The notes beneath the pieces were generated by a model that saw only the letters and a program-made list of their open reading frames with translations, ran no database searches and was not told where the DNA came from. Shown one piece after another: positions 16,138 to 24,821 of a stretch of 64,000 nt of DNA. Positions within the stretch are counted from its first letter, which is position 1. Every line of letters starts with the position of its first letter. Origin of the DNA: Acidimicrobiaceae bacterium (lineage in GTDB: Bacteria > Actinomycetota > Acidimicrobiia > Acidimicrobiales > Ilumatobacteraceae); assembly GCA_947446815.1 (NCBI GenBank), contig CANFGT010000005.1, positions 1 to 64,000 on the forward strand, written 5' to 3'. The position numbers and the translations under genes are program-made.

Positions 16138-17721
16138 ATGGCTGAAGATGTGAAGCGCACCGACTCGGGGATTGAAATTGCCCCCCTCTATTCAGAGGCA
16201 GACCTTGCTGGCTGGAGTGCAGAGGAGAAGTTGGGCGTCCCAGGTGGCGCCCCGTACACCCGGGGTGTGTACCCCACGATGTATCGCGGCAAGTTATGGA
16301 CGATGCGTCAATACGCAGGCTTTGGTTCTGCTGAGACTACGAATCAGCGTTTCAAGTTCCTTCTCGAAGCTGGCCAGACAGGTCTCTCCTGCGCATTCGA
16401 CCTTCCCACTCAGATGGGATACGACTCTGACCATGCGCGCAGTGAAGGCGAGATTGGCAAGGTGGGTGTTGCCATCGACACGCTGGAAGATATGCGTTTG
16501 TTGTTGAAGGACTTGCCGCTCGACAAAGTGTCGACGTCGATGACAATCAACTCCACCGGAGCCATCTTGCTTTTGATGTATGAATTGGTTGCAGAAGAGC
16601 AGGGCGTTCCTGCAAGTGCAATTAGCGGCACGATTCAGAACGACTTGTTGAAGGAATACATCGCACGCGGTACGTACATTTACCCGCCGCGCCCTTCGAT
16701 GCGTCTCATCACCGACATCTTTGCGTACTGCTCACAGAATGTTCCGAAGTGGAACACCATCTCGATCTCGGGCTATCACATTCGTGAAGCTGGCAGTACT
16801 GCAGTCCAAGAAATCGCATTTACATTGGCGAACGCCATCGCGTACGTGCAAGCTGCCGTCGATGCGGGTCTTGACGTTGACGACTTCGCACCACGACTGT
16901 CGTTCTTCTGGAATGGACACAACAACTTCTTCGAAGAGGTGGCAAAGTTCCGCGCAAGCCGCCGTATGTGGCACAAGATCATGACCGAACGTTTTGGAGC
17001 AAAGAAGGAGAGCAGCAAGTTGTTGCGCTTCCACACGCAGACGGGCGGAAGCACGCTCACGGCTCAGCAGCCGCTGAACAACGTTGTCCGCGTTGCAGTG
17101 CAGTCTCTTGCTGCAGTGATGGGTGGCACACAAAGTTTGCACACCAATGGTTTCGACGAAGCACTTGGTTTGCCGACTGAGGAAGCTGCACGTATCGCAT
17201 TGCGCACGCAGCAAATCATTGGTTACGAAAGCGGTGTCGTTGATACGCCAGACCCACTTGCTGGTTCGTACTTCGTGGAGTCACTCACTGATGAAGTTGA
17301 GCGTCTTGCATGGGAATACATCGAACGCATTGACGAAATGGGTGGCGCAGTGGATGCTATTGAAGCCGGATTCCAGATGGATGAAATCGAACAGAGCGCC
17401 TACGAATACACAAAGTCCATCGACGATGATGAGCGAGTCATTGTCGGAGTCAACAAATTTGTTGTGGACGCAGAAGCGGAACCAAATGTGTTCCCGATTG
17501 ACCCAAGTCTTGCTGTCGGTCAGTTGGCCCGATTGAAGGCCTTCAAAGAAAACCGAGATCAGGCAAAGGTGACCGAGCTTCTTGAAGCCATTCGTCTTGC
17601 TGCACGTGGCACAGACAACTTGCTTCTCCCGATGAAGGAAGCACTTCGTGCACACGCCACATTGGGCGAAGTCAGTGACGCATTGCGCGACGTATTCGGC
17701 ATCTATCAACCTGGGCGATAA
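16138..17721 (+). CDS. Methylmalonyl-CoA mutase large subunit (catalytic domain only)
   Basis: 527 residues from the ATG at 16138. It isomerises (R)-methylmalonyl-CoA to succinyl-CoA with adenosylcobalamin, closing the propionyl-CoA route. Family motifs run in order: [20 protein letters not shown] (conserved Tyr near 60), [48 protein letters not shown] (active-site His near 213), FRASRRMWH and [15 protein letters not shown]. The C-terminus stops where the cobalamin-binding domain would begin, so a separate small B12-binding subunit is needed; none is in this window. The acyl-CoA carboxylase at 24822-26585 would supply its substrate. Confidence 0.95.
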   Translation: MAEDVKRTDSGIEIAPLYSEADLAGWSAEEKLGVPGGAPYTRGVYPTMYRGKLWTMRQYAGFGSAETTNQRFKFLLEAGQTGLSCAFDLPTQMGYDSDHARSEGEIGKVGVAIDTLEDMRLLLKDLPLDKVSTSMTINSTGAILLLMYELVAEEQGVPASAISGTIQNDLLKEYIARGTYIYPPRPSMRLITDIFAYCSQNVPKWNTISISGYHIREAGSTAVQEIAFTLANAIAYVQAAVDAGLDVDDFAPRLSFFWNGHNNFFEEVAKFRASRRMWHKIMTERFGAKKESSKLLRFHTQTGGSTLTAQQPLNNVVRVAVQSLAAVMGGTQSLHTNGFDEALGLPTEEAARIALRTQQIIGYESGVVDTPDPLAGSYFVESLTDEVERLAWEYIERIDEMGGAVDAIEAGFQMDEIEQSAYEYTKSIDDDERVIVGVNKFVVDAEAEPNVFPIDPSLAVGQLARLKAFKENRDQAKVTELLEAIRLAARGTDNLLLPMKEALRAHATLGEVSDALRDVFGIYQPGR

Positions 17722-17809
17722 TTCCTTTTAGCAATAAGGGCTCTCTGTCATTGATTCAATTCGTGGCAGATATGTGATTGAATGCGGTGGTCTCTCAGGG
17801 GGTCACCAC

Positions 17810-19090
17810 ATGAAATCATTTTCTAAGACAACTATGTTCCGCGCATTTGTGGTTTTTGCGCTCGCCGGCGGTGTGATGTCTATGTCGTCCGTTGCGCAGG
17901 CAACATCGTGTGATGCGGTTTCTGCAGTGATTGACTCATCTGCTCTCACACCAACATCGCTCACCATTACTGGTCTGCAAGTAAGTCGCGCTGCGATGCG
18001 CACACTGTGGAATCTGACCACGAGCGATCAGGCGGAAAAGTTTGAAACACTTGGTCACGCAATTGGTGCTGCACACAACTGGATGGGGAACTGCACGTAT
18101 CCCGGTTTGGGTATCGGCAATGGATCCGGTTACGACGAGGACACAAAGAATGTGACTCTGTGGATCTGGCAGGACGGCATTGATTTAGATACGGCTCGTC
18201 AGGCCGTGTATGAACTCATCGGCGAAGTAGAAGGCGACGCAATTCTGCACGTTCAACCGCGAGCATTGACGGGTGAGAGCGTTGTACTGGATGCATCAGG
18301 ATCAATGACTTCTTTCCATTCGCTCTCGTTCTCATGGGACTTAGACGGTGACGGGACTTATGAATTGTCAACGGGGAATACGTCATCCGTCTCTACTTCT
18401 TGGTCAACCGCTGGATCACATGCCGTCGGGGTCAAAGTATCGCGCCCATCAGGCGTGTCGCTGACTGCAATTGCATCGGTGGAAGTGATGCTTGCGCCAA
18501 ATGGGAACACGCCGGGAATTTCTATTTTGAATGGGCAATCGCGCACAACCTCTCGCGATGTCACGGTCTCGATGGTCTGGCCAGCGTATGCAACAGAGGC
18601 CTTGGTGTCGAACGATGGTGCATTCTCACCAGGTCTGACGACGAGGGTTCCCCTGTCGCCTTCTTTTGCCTGGTCGCTAGAAGATGCGGGAGTTGGTACT
18701 TATTCAAGTTTCGTGTTTATCCGATTTGTCGGACCTGGCATTGATGCAACGCGCACCTATTTCGACAGCATCGTGCTGGTTCGTGTGCCAGATGAAACGA
18801 CGACAACAACAACGACAACAACAACGACTGTTCCCGCTGATGAGGGTGCATCATTAGTGGCGGCCTCGCGGGGAGTGTCATCGATGAGCGTGCGGTCGCT
18901 GTCGGCGAAAGTTGCTCGGTCTAGCCAGCGGGTCACCACATCTGTTCTTGCATCATCAGCGGGAATCTGCCGTTTGTCAGGAACCCGTGTAGTGGCACTG
19001 CGCAGCGGTCCGTGCAAAGTACGTGTCACGGTGCAAACGGTGAGTGGGCGAAAAGTGTCCCGCGTAATTACTTTTACTGCAAGTAGGTAA
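17810..19090 (+). CDS. Secreted PKD-domain protein with Thr-rich linker and two-Cys C-terminal module
   Basis: 426 residues from the ATG at 17810, which begins a signal peptide (TTMFRAFVVFALAGGVMSM, cut near residue 35). The N-terminal 150 residues have no family I recognise. A PKD-like Ig fold follows at about 157-225: VVLDASGSM, FSWDLDGDGTYEL and GSHAVGVKVSRPSG. After another beta-rich stretch comes a run of about 11 threonines (18797-18829). The last 70 residues form a small domain with cysteines in AGICRLSGTRV and SGPCKVRVTV, which reappears at the end of the ELWxSDGT protein. The protein is probably displayed outside the cell. Its last 17 bp overlap the end of the convergent nitroreductase gene. 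Confidence 0.85.
   Translation: MKSFSKTTMFRAFVVFALAGGVMSMSSVAQATSCDAVSAVIDSSALTPTSLTITGLQVSRAAMRTLWNLTTSDQAEKFETLGHAIGAAHNWMGNCTYPGLGIGNGSGYDEDTKNVTLWIWQDGIDLDTARQAVYELIGEVEGDAILHVQPRALTGESVVLDASGSMTSFHSLSFSWDLDGDGTYELSTGNTSSVSTSWSTAGSHAVGVKVSRPSGVSLTAIASVEVMLAPNGNTPGISILNGQSRTTSRDVTVSMVWPAYATEALVSNDGAFSPGLTTRVPLSPSFAWSLEDAGVGTYSSFVFIRFVGPGIDATRTYFDSIVLVRVPDETTTTTTTTTTTVPADEGASLVAASRGVSSMSVRSLSAKVARSSQRVTTSVLASSAGICRLSGTRVVALRSGPCKVRVTVQTVSGRKVSRVITFTASR
18797..18829 (+). repeat. ACN triplet run encoding polythreonine
   Basis: Eleven consecutive threonine codons (ACG, ACA and ACT mixed) form the linker between the beta-rich body and the two-cysteine end of the PKD protein. Codons are mixed, so selection appears to act on the protein rather than on a DNA repeat. 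Similar runs occur in the exported proteins ending at 23457 and 30513. Confidence 0.85.
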
Positions 19091-19628
19091 CGCGAACGGC
19101 GGGACGTTCGACGTCGGGCGCTGGTTTCATTGGCGCTCCGATGTAGATGATTCCCATCACATGGTCTGTTGGCTCGAATCCGCATACCGTCGTAATCGCA
19201 TCATTGGCGCCTTTTGCCGGAGTGCTCCATAGAGCTGCGTAACTCATGGATTCAGCCGTTAGTAGCAAGTTCTGAATTCCCGCAGCGACGGCGTATTTGT
19301 TTTCTTCAGTTTCGCTGTCACTATCACCGAGGGCAGAGGCGACCACAACAATGAGGGGAGAGCGCATGTACTTCGTACGCGTCTTCTCAACTTTCGCATC
19401 ATCGTCTCCGCGCGCGGCCATGGAATCAGCGATGACTTCACCAAGTGCTCGGCGAGATTCGCCGCGAACGACGGCAGCGCGCAGAGGCCATGTGCGTTTA
19501 TGGTTCGGTGCCGATTGCGCTGCGGTGAGCATTTGCGCAATGTGTTCAGATTTCACTTCTGAAGCAGGATCAATGAGAATATTGCTGCGACGAGTCGCAA
19601 TGAGCGCTGCAAGTTCGTCGGGATTCAT
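19074..19628 (-). CDS. Nitroreductase family protein
   Basis: 184 residues, normal for a single-domain FMN nitroreductase. Visible are the N-terminal ELAALIATRRSNILID (the family's RRS flavin-phosphate motif), AAQSAPNHKRTWPLR, and later AAGIQNLLLTAESMSYAALW with MGIIYIGAPM near the end. These enzymes use NAD(P)H to reduce nitro, quinone or ene substrates, and some relatives dismantle flavins or heterocycles. The start lies 3 nt from the dapD stop, so it appears to be the last gene of a lysS-dapD-nitroreductase unit. Its 3' end overlaps the PKD-protein gene by 17 bp. Confidence 0.87.
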   Translation of the reverse strand: MNPDELAALIATRRSNILIDPASEVKSEHIAQMLTAAQSAPNHKRTWPLRAAVVRGESRRALGEVIADSMAARGDDDAKVEKTRTKYMRSPLIVVVASALGDSDSETEENKYAVAAGIQNLLLTAESMSYAALWSTPAKGANDAITTVCGFEPTDHVMGIIYIGAPMKPAPDVERPAVRVTYLQ

Positions 19629-19631
19629 CGT

Positions 19632-20549
19632 TTAGTTCTTGTGAAGGTCGGCGTTGAGGCCGCCCCATGAACCAGAGCGAGCGAGAACTTCCACTGCGCC
19701 ACTGAGAGAGTTACGACGGTAGAGAAGTCCAGATTGGCCCGAGAGCAAGCGAGCCTTCACTGGAGCACCCGATGGATCGATAACAATCGTTCCGCCCGTG
19801 ACATAGAGACCAGCTTCCACGATGCAGTCGTCACCAAGACTGATGCCGATTCCTGCATTGGCCCCTAAGAGGCAACGCTCACCCATGGTGACCATTTCCT
19901 TGCCGCCACCAGAGAGTGTTCCCATGATGGATGCGCCACCACCAATGTCGGAGCCATCGCCCACAATGACACCCTGCGAGATACGACCTTCGACCATGGA
20001 TGCACCGAGGGTGCCGGCATTGAAGTTGCAGAAACCTTCATGCATCACGGTGGTGCCAGATGAGAGATATGCACCGAGGCGAACGCGACTTGCGTCGGCG
20101 ATACGCACACCAGAAGGAACGACGTAATCGGTCATACGTGGAAACTTGTCAACACCATGCACGGTGAGATGTTCGCCTTTACGTGCGAAGTTCCACATCA
20201 CGGATTCAATCGCATCGGCTGCAACGGGGCCGCGTGATGTCCATGCAACGTTCTGTAAATGCCCAAAGATGCCATCAAGGTTCAGGGTGCGTGGCAAAGC
20301 AAGGCGGTGCGACAACAAGTTGAGGCGCAGATATGCATCAGCAGAGTCTGCAGGACCGGCAGTTGTATCGATGGCAACAGTGACAGGGCGAAGGGCCACG
20401 CCACGATCGCGGTCGGTATCGACAGATGTGTCGACACTTGGTGTGTCGGATGGAAGTTCACCTAAGCCGACTGCGCGAAAACGCACATCGAGTGTTGCTC
20501 CGTTTGCGTCAAGCGTTGCGATACCAACGCCCCATGCTTTTGTGCTCAT
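19632..20549 (-). CDS. dapD: Tetrahydrodipicolinate N-succinyltransferase
   Basis: 305 residues, matching the long actinobacterial DapD type. It succinylates tetrahydrodipicolinate in the diaminopimelate/lysine pathway. The N-terminal half opens with [16 protein letters not shown] and includes [12 protein letters not shown]. The left-handed beta-helix begins near residue 150, with [57 protein letters not shown] and [20 protein letters not shown]. The start codon overlaps the lysS stop by one base (TAATG), indicating translational coupling. The pathway provides both lysine and the peptidoglycan cross-linker, while its upstream partner charges lysine onto tRNA. Confidence 0.95.
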   Translation of the reverse strand: MSTKAWGVGIATLDANGATLDVRFRAVGLGELPSDTPSVDTSVDTDRDRGVALRPVTVAIDTTAGPADSADAYLRLNLLSHRLALPRTLNLDGIFGHLQNVAWTSRGPVAADAIESVMWNFARKGEHLTVHGVDKFPRMTDYVVPSGVRIADASRVRLGAYLSSGTTVMHEGFCNFNAGTLGASMVEGRISQGVIVGDGSDIGGGASIMGTLSGGGKEMVTMGERCLLGANAGIGISLGDDCIVEAGLYVTGGTIVIDPSGAPVKARLLSGQSGLLYRRNSLSGAVEVLARSGSWGGLNADLHKN

Positions 20550-22099
20550 TAGAAGACCTCCGGTCGAAGTGTTGGGAAGAGAATGACGTCGCGAATGGAG
20601 GCAGCGCCACCAATCAACATGACAAGGCGATCCATGCCGATACCGAGGCCGCCAGTTGGTGGCATTCCGAATTCAAGTGCACGAAGGAAGTCTTCATCAA
20701 CAGTGCCAGCTTCGGCATTGCCTGCTTCCTTCTGCTTTTGCTCGTCTTCAAAACGTGCGCGTTGTACGACTGGGTCGTTCAACTCGGAATATGCGTTCGC
20801 AAGTTCGCGGCCACCTACAAACAACTCAAATCGTTCGGTGAGGTGTGGGTCGTTGCGATCCTCGCGGGCCAACGGGCTGATCTCTACTGGGTGACCCGTC
20901 ACGAATGTTGGTTCACGCAGCGAAGATTCGCAGAGGTGTTCAAAGAGCTCTTCAATGATCTTGCCAGGGCCATGATGCTTCTCGACCTTGACGCCATGCT
21001 TTTCGGCGAGTGCTACGAGGTCTTCGCGGGGTTGTGATGGATGGACCGTGACTCCAGTTGCCTCAGTCACAAGGTCGACCATGCGTACACGGCGCCATGG
21101 CTTGGAGAGATCAACGGGGAGATCGTCAATGGTGACAACGGAGGATCCTGTGGCGTCAACTGCAGCGTTGACGAATAGCAACTCAGTGAGATCCATGATG
21201 TCGGTGTAGTCGGCGAATGCTTGGTAGAGCTCCATCATTGTGAACTCAGGGTTGTGGCGTGTGGAGATTCCTTCGTTGCGAAAGACGCGACCAATTTCGA
21301 AGACGCGCTCCATACCGCCGACGATGAGTCGCTTGAGATGCAGCTCAAGTGCAATGCGGAGATACAACTGCATGTCGAGTGCGTTGTGATGCGTGAGGAA
21401 CGGTCGCGCATGCGCACCGCCAGCTTCCATGTGCAGAACAGGCGTCTCAACCTCAATGAATCCACGGTCATGCAAAGTGCGACGGAAACTGGCGATCACT
21501 GCATGACGAACAGCAAACATGCGGCGTGACTCTTCGTTGCCGATGAGATCTGCGTACCGCTGGCGATAACGAGTATCCGTGTCGGTGAGTCCGTGCCACT
21601 TGTCGGGCAATGGACGAACAGCCTTAGAGAGCAACTGCAGCGACGACACCTTGATGGAGAGCTCACCCTTGCGAGTGGTCATGACGGTGCCGGAAACTCC
21701 AACCCAGTCACCAAGGTCAAGAGCATTGATTGCATCAAACGCATCATCTCCGACGACAGCTTTCGAAACAAAGAGTTGAATGTTGTCGGAGCGATCTTGC
21801 AATGTTGCAAAAATGAGCTTGCCTTGGTCGCGCTTCAACATGATTCGACCCGCAACATCGACGTTGACCTCGGTCTCAGTGCCTGGCTCAATATCTCCAT
21901 GTGCAGTACGAATGTCGCCCAGCGTGTGGCTGCGATCGAAGCGATAGGGGTACGGGTTTGTGCCTGATTCACGAAGGGCTTCAACCGCGCTCAGCCGACG
22001 AGCCTTCTCTTGCTCTAATCCACCAGCGTTTTGGTCCACATTTTCGTCACTCACAGGAGTACCACGGTAGTTCCTACGCCCGCCCGCTGGGGAAGCCAT
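20549..22099 (-). CDS. lysS: Lysyl-tRNA synthetase, class II
   Basis: 516 residues. An N-terminal anticodon-binding OB fold (about 60-160, with [19 protein letters not shown]) precedes the class II catalytic core: motif 1 near [20 protein letters not shown], motif 2 with [20 protein letters not shown], and motif 3 with [15 protein letters not shown] at the end. It attaches lysine to tRNA-Lys. The first 40 residues (a Gly/Asn-rich tail starting [13 protein letters not shown]) are extra to the usual start, and a GTG start at VSDENVDQN, about 15 residues in, is an alternative. It is divergent from the M15 peptidase gene by 20 nt and leads the lysS-dapD-nitroreductase unit. Confidence 0.96.
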   Translation of the reverse strand: MASPAGGRRNYRGTPVSDENVDQNAGGLEQEKARRLSAVEALRESGTNPYPYRFDRSHTLGDIRTAHGDIEPGTETEVNVDVAGRIMLKRDQGKLIFATLQDRSDNIQLFVSKAVVGDDAFDAINALDLGDWVGVSGTVMTTRKGELSIKVSSLQLLSKAVRPLPDKWHGLTDTDTRYRQRYADLIGNEESRRMFAVRHAVIASFRRTLHDRGFIEVETPVLHMEAGGAHARPFLTHHNALDMQLYLRIALELHLKRLIVGGMERVFEIGRVFRNEGISTRHNPEFTMMELYQAFADYTDIMDLTELLFVNAAVDATGSSVVTIDDLPVDLSKPWRRVRMVDLVTEATGVTVHPSQPREDLVALAEKHGVKVEKHHGPGKIIEELFEHLCESSLREPTFVTGHPVEISPLAREDRNDPHLTERFELFVGGRELANAYSELNDPVVQRARFEDEQKQKEAGNAEAGTVDEDFLRALEFGMPPTGGLGIGMDRLVMLIGGAASIRDVILFPTLRPEVF

Positions 22100-22119
22100 T
22101 CTTCAACTACGGTCGATAA

Positions 22120-23457
22120 GTGCGTTGGAACAAACTCCTTGTAGTGATTGCGATGCTTTCGTGCTGGCTAATCATGGTGCCTTCGGGGGCTGATGCCACC
22201 TCAGATGCTCCTGCCACTTATTTGCAGCCGGTGATGTCCATCTCGCGAGCGCGGTCATTAAAGCTGGCTGAGGCAAATCGCATGATTGCTGCAATCGCCA
22301 CGACTGGTGCGGTTGGTCATCTCGTGAAGTTCCCGACCGTCGGGCTGACTGCTCAGGTGCGCGATGGGGTTGATGTCTTGCGACTAGGCAGCGGGTGGCG
22401 CATTCCGATGGCAACGATGGTCGCTCCGATGGAGTACCTCAGGGCAGTGGGGGGAGAAACACTCGCGGAAGCAGCAGGCCCTGGCAAAGTTCTGATGGGG
22501 GAACGTTCTGCTGAAGTACGCGGAGCACGGGTCGGTGATGTCTTGACTCTGCGTGATGTGAAGTTCCGTAAGCGCACCTTTGTTATCGGTGCGATTGTTC
22601 CGAATGATTTTGTTGATTGGGGCGATTTATTTATCACGAGTGAATCAGCAGTTGTCCTTGGCGCTATCAACATCTCGCGTGTCTCTATCACCAACATTCC
22701 ATCTGAAAGAAGTGTGCTAAAGGCGCTGGCATCTCACGGCTTCACAATCAATAACTCACTGCGGTTGCGTACGACGTGGGATAGAGAGAGCCCCGACGGA
22801 ACATTGGGAACTTCAACCGTAAAGAAACTCCTTGGTGAATTTGCTTTTCGTCCCACTGGTGGGCAAGGAATTCAGATAGAGACCTCGTGGCTGTCAGAGA
22901 ATATTTTGTTTGCTCACCAATTCACGTCGATCGGCCTTCACAACAACTGCCACAAAATTGTCGTGGCCGCGATTCAAAACGCTTTAAATGATGTCAAGGT
23001 GTTGGGTCTTTCTTCAAAAATTAACTTGCGCAACAGCAATCGTTATGGGGGATGTTATGTTGCCCGATTCAATCGACAAGCTGGAACCTTTGGTGCACCA
23101 TCTCGTCACGCATATGGCATGGCGCTTGATCTCAATACAACGACAAATGTGCAAGGTGGAATACCGCACATGGACTGTCGTATCGTGCACATCTTCCGTA
23201 AGTGGGGATTCGCATGGGGCGGTAATTTCTGGCCCTCGGATGGCATGCACTTTGAATATGTTGGAGAGCCCCGCGACAAAATTGGTTTTCACTCGGAATA
23301 TTGCCCCAATGCGGCCAGCGTGCCCACCACCACGCTCCCCAGATTTGGCACAACGACCACGACCACAACCACGACGAGCACGACCACCACTACTGCGCCT
23401 TCGTCTACAACGACCTCTAGCACCACAACGACAGTGCCAGTAACCTCGTCGACGTGA
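22120..23457 (+). CDS. Secreted M15-type peptidase (D-Ala-D-Ala carboxypeptidase-like) with Thr-rich tail
   Basis: 445 residues from a GTG start. A signal peptide (LLVVIAMLSCWLIMVPSGAD, cut near 27) is followed by about 270 residues without a family I can name. The M15/VanY-like domain then shows zinc-ligand spacing: SRHAYGMALDLN (His and Asp, about 326-337) and WPSDGMHFEYVG (His near 378). Such enzymes trim peptidoglycan stem peptides. The last 40 residues are a Thr/Ser-rich tail ending TTTTVPVTSST, probably a wall-spanning stalk. The final 4 bases overlap the start of the next gene (GTGA). The first two thirds may bind substrate or be a separate domain. Confidence 0.82.
   Translation: MRWNKLLVVIAMLSCWLIMVPSGADATSDAPATYLQPVMSISRARSLKLAEANRMIAAIATTGAVGHLVKFPTVGLTAQVRDGVDVLRLGSGWRIPMATMVAPMEYLRAVGGETLAEAAGPGKVLMGERSAEVRGARVGDVLTLRDVKFRKRTFVIGAIVPNDFVDWGDLFITSESAVVLGAINISRVSITNIPSERSVLKALASHGFTINNSLRLRTTWDRESPDGTLGTSTVKKLLGEFAFRPTGGQGIQIETSWLSENILFAHQFTSIGLHNNCHKIVVAAIQNALNDVKVLGLSSKINLRNSNRYGGCYVARFNRQAGTFGAPSRHAYGMALDLNTTTNVQGGIPHMDCRIVHIFRKWGFAWGGNFWPSDGMHFEYVGEPRDKIGFHSEYCPNAASVPTTTLPRFGTTTTTTTTTSTTTTTAPSSTTTSSTTTTVPVTSST
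23350..23454 (+). repeat. Low-complexity Thr/Ser codon tract
   Basis: About 35 codons of mostly ACN and TCN/AGC encode the tail of the M15-type protein. As with the other Thr runs, codon choice is mixed. It is a coding low-complexity tract, not a CRISPR or intergenic repeat. Confidence 0.8.
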
Positions 23458-24821
23458 ACTCAAAGAAGAAACTGGTCATCATCGGCGGTGGGCCTGCCGG
23501 ACATGCTGCGGCGAGTTCTGCGGCTCGCAAAGGTGTCGATGTTGTGTTGATTGAACGCGAAGTCATTGGCGGTGCGGCCCATCTTTTGGACTGCGTCCCT
23601 TCCAAGACAATGATCGCAACCGGCGGTGCGATGAGTTTCACCGAAAGCCTGAGTGGCATGGGTCTTGAAAACCGATCCGCAGAGATCGATGTTGCGGCGC
23701 TCACTCTTCGTATTGAAGACATTAAGAACCAGCTCTCCAGCGATGTGAGTCGTTTGCTGAACAGCCAAGGCGTGACGCTTGTGAATGGCACTGCGCGTTT
23801 GGTGGATAAGAACACAGTTCATGTTGATGCAGCTGATGGAACAACTCATACCTTCGAAGCCGATGACGTTCTGATTTCCACGGGCACTCGGCCTCGTGTT
23901 CCAAATTTTGTAACGCCCGATGGTGATCGCGTCTTAACAACACGTGATTGCTATCCACCACGCACTTTCCCGGAGAGCATTACCGTCATCGGCTCTGGTG
24001 TTACCGGTGTGGAATTTGCTCACATGTTTGCTTCCTTTGGCGCAAAGGTCACGCTTGTTGTCAGTCGCCAACAGGTACTTCCCGGCAAAGACCCCGAAGT
24101 TGCAGCTGTTCTCGAAGATACGTTCCTCGCGCGTGGCGTGCGTCTATTTAAAGGTGCTCGCGCAGTGGGTCTTGAGCGCACAGAAACTGGTGTCCGAGTT
24201 ATTTGTGATGATGGCCGTATCTCTGAAACCACGCACGCAGTATTTGCGATTGGGTCCATCCCTAATACCGAAGGTCTTGGCTTAGAAGAAATTGGCGTGG
24301 AGATGGATGGTGGCTACATCAACATCAACCGTCATTGCCAGAGCAACATCGAAAATATTTATGCTGCCGGCGACGTGAGCGGCAAGCTGCCGCTGTCATC
24401 GGTTGCGTCAATGCAAGGTCGCAAAGTTGCTGAACAAATTGTTGGTGGGCCTCGTGGACCACATCGTCATCTTGACTACGACAAGGCAGCGTCCGCCATC
24501 TTCACTGAGCCAGAAATTGCAGATGTTGGTCTTGCAGAAGCAGAGGCATTCGCATCTGGTCGCAAAATTCGCGTCACAAAGGTGCCGTTCTCGTCAACGG
24601 CAAAGGCGCTGATCAATAACGACTCGCGCGGATTCGTCAAGATCATCAGCGACCCTGCGACAGGTGAAGTTCTTGGTGGTTCCATCGTTGGACGCCATGC
24701 AGCAGAGCTCATCAGCGTGATCGCGCTTGCGGTGACGGCCAACCTCAAGGTGACTGATATTGAAGAGAGCCTGATGGTGCATCCAGCTCTCGCTGAAGCA
24801 CTCGCCGAAGCCGCCGAATAG
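23454..24821 (+). CDS. LpdA-like NAD(P)H quinone reductase / dihydrolipoyl dehydrogenase-family flavoprotein
   Basis: 455 residues, pyridine-nucleotide disulfide oxidoreductase class I fold. The FAD loop is VIIGGGPAGHAAA (8-20), the NAD(P) loop VIGSGVTGVEFAHMFASFG (about 180) and the second FAD motif NIYAAGDVSG (about 303). The redox-active CxxxxC motif is broken: the region reads GGAAHLLDCVPSK, with only one cysteine. That resembles mycobacterial LpdA (Rv3303c), an NAD(P)H quinone reductase, rather than lipoamide dehydrogenase. The C-terminal His-Glu (VHPALAEAL) is kept. The start is GTG, overlapping the preceding stop by 4 nt. Its stop abuts the carboxylase stop on the other strand. Confidence 0.88.
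   Translation: MNSKKKLVIIGGGPAGHAAASSAARKGVDVVLIEREVIGGAAHLLDCVPSKTMIATGGAMSFTESLSGMGLENRSAEIDVAALTLRIEDIKNQLSSDVSRLLNSQGVTLVNGTARLVDKNTVHVDAADGTTHTFEADDVLISTGTRPRVPNFVTPDGDRVLTTRDCYPPRTFPESITVIGSGVTGVEFAHMFASFGAKVTLVVSRQQVLPGKDPEVAAVLEDTFLARGVRLFKGARAVGLERTETGVRVICDDGRISETTHAVFAIGSIPNTEGLGLEEIGVEMDGGYININRHCQSNIENIYAAGDVSGKLPLSSVASMQGRKVAEQIVGGPRGPHRHLDYDKAASAIFTEPEIADVGLAEAEAFASGRKIRVTKVPFSSTAKALINNDSRGFVKIISDPATGEVLGGSIVGRHAAELISVIALAVTANLKVTDIEESLMVHPALAEALAEAAE

Noticed and set aside
20426-21037. 203-residue plus-strand frame inside dapD and lysS
   Set aside because: It overlaps two certain genes on the other strand, has no start signal and reads as a codon-shadow of lysS.
18797-23454. 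Triplet-rich tracts as possible CRISPR or microsatellite loci
   Set aside because: They code for Thr/Ser linkers in frame within exported proteins and have no spacer-repeat pattern.
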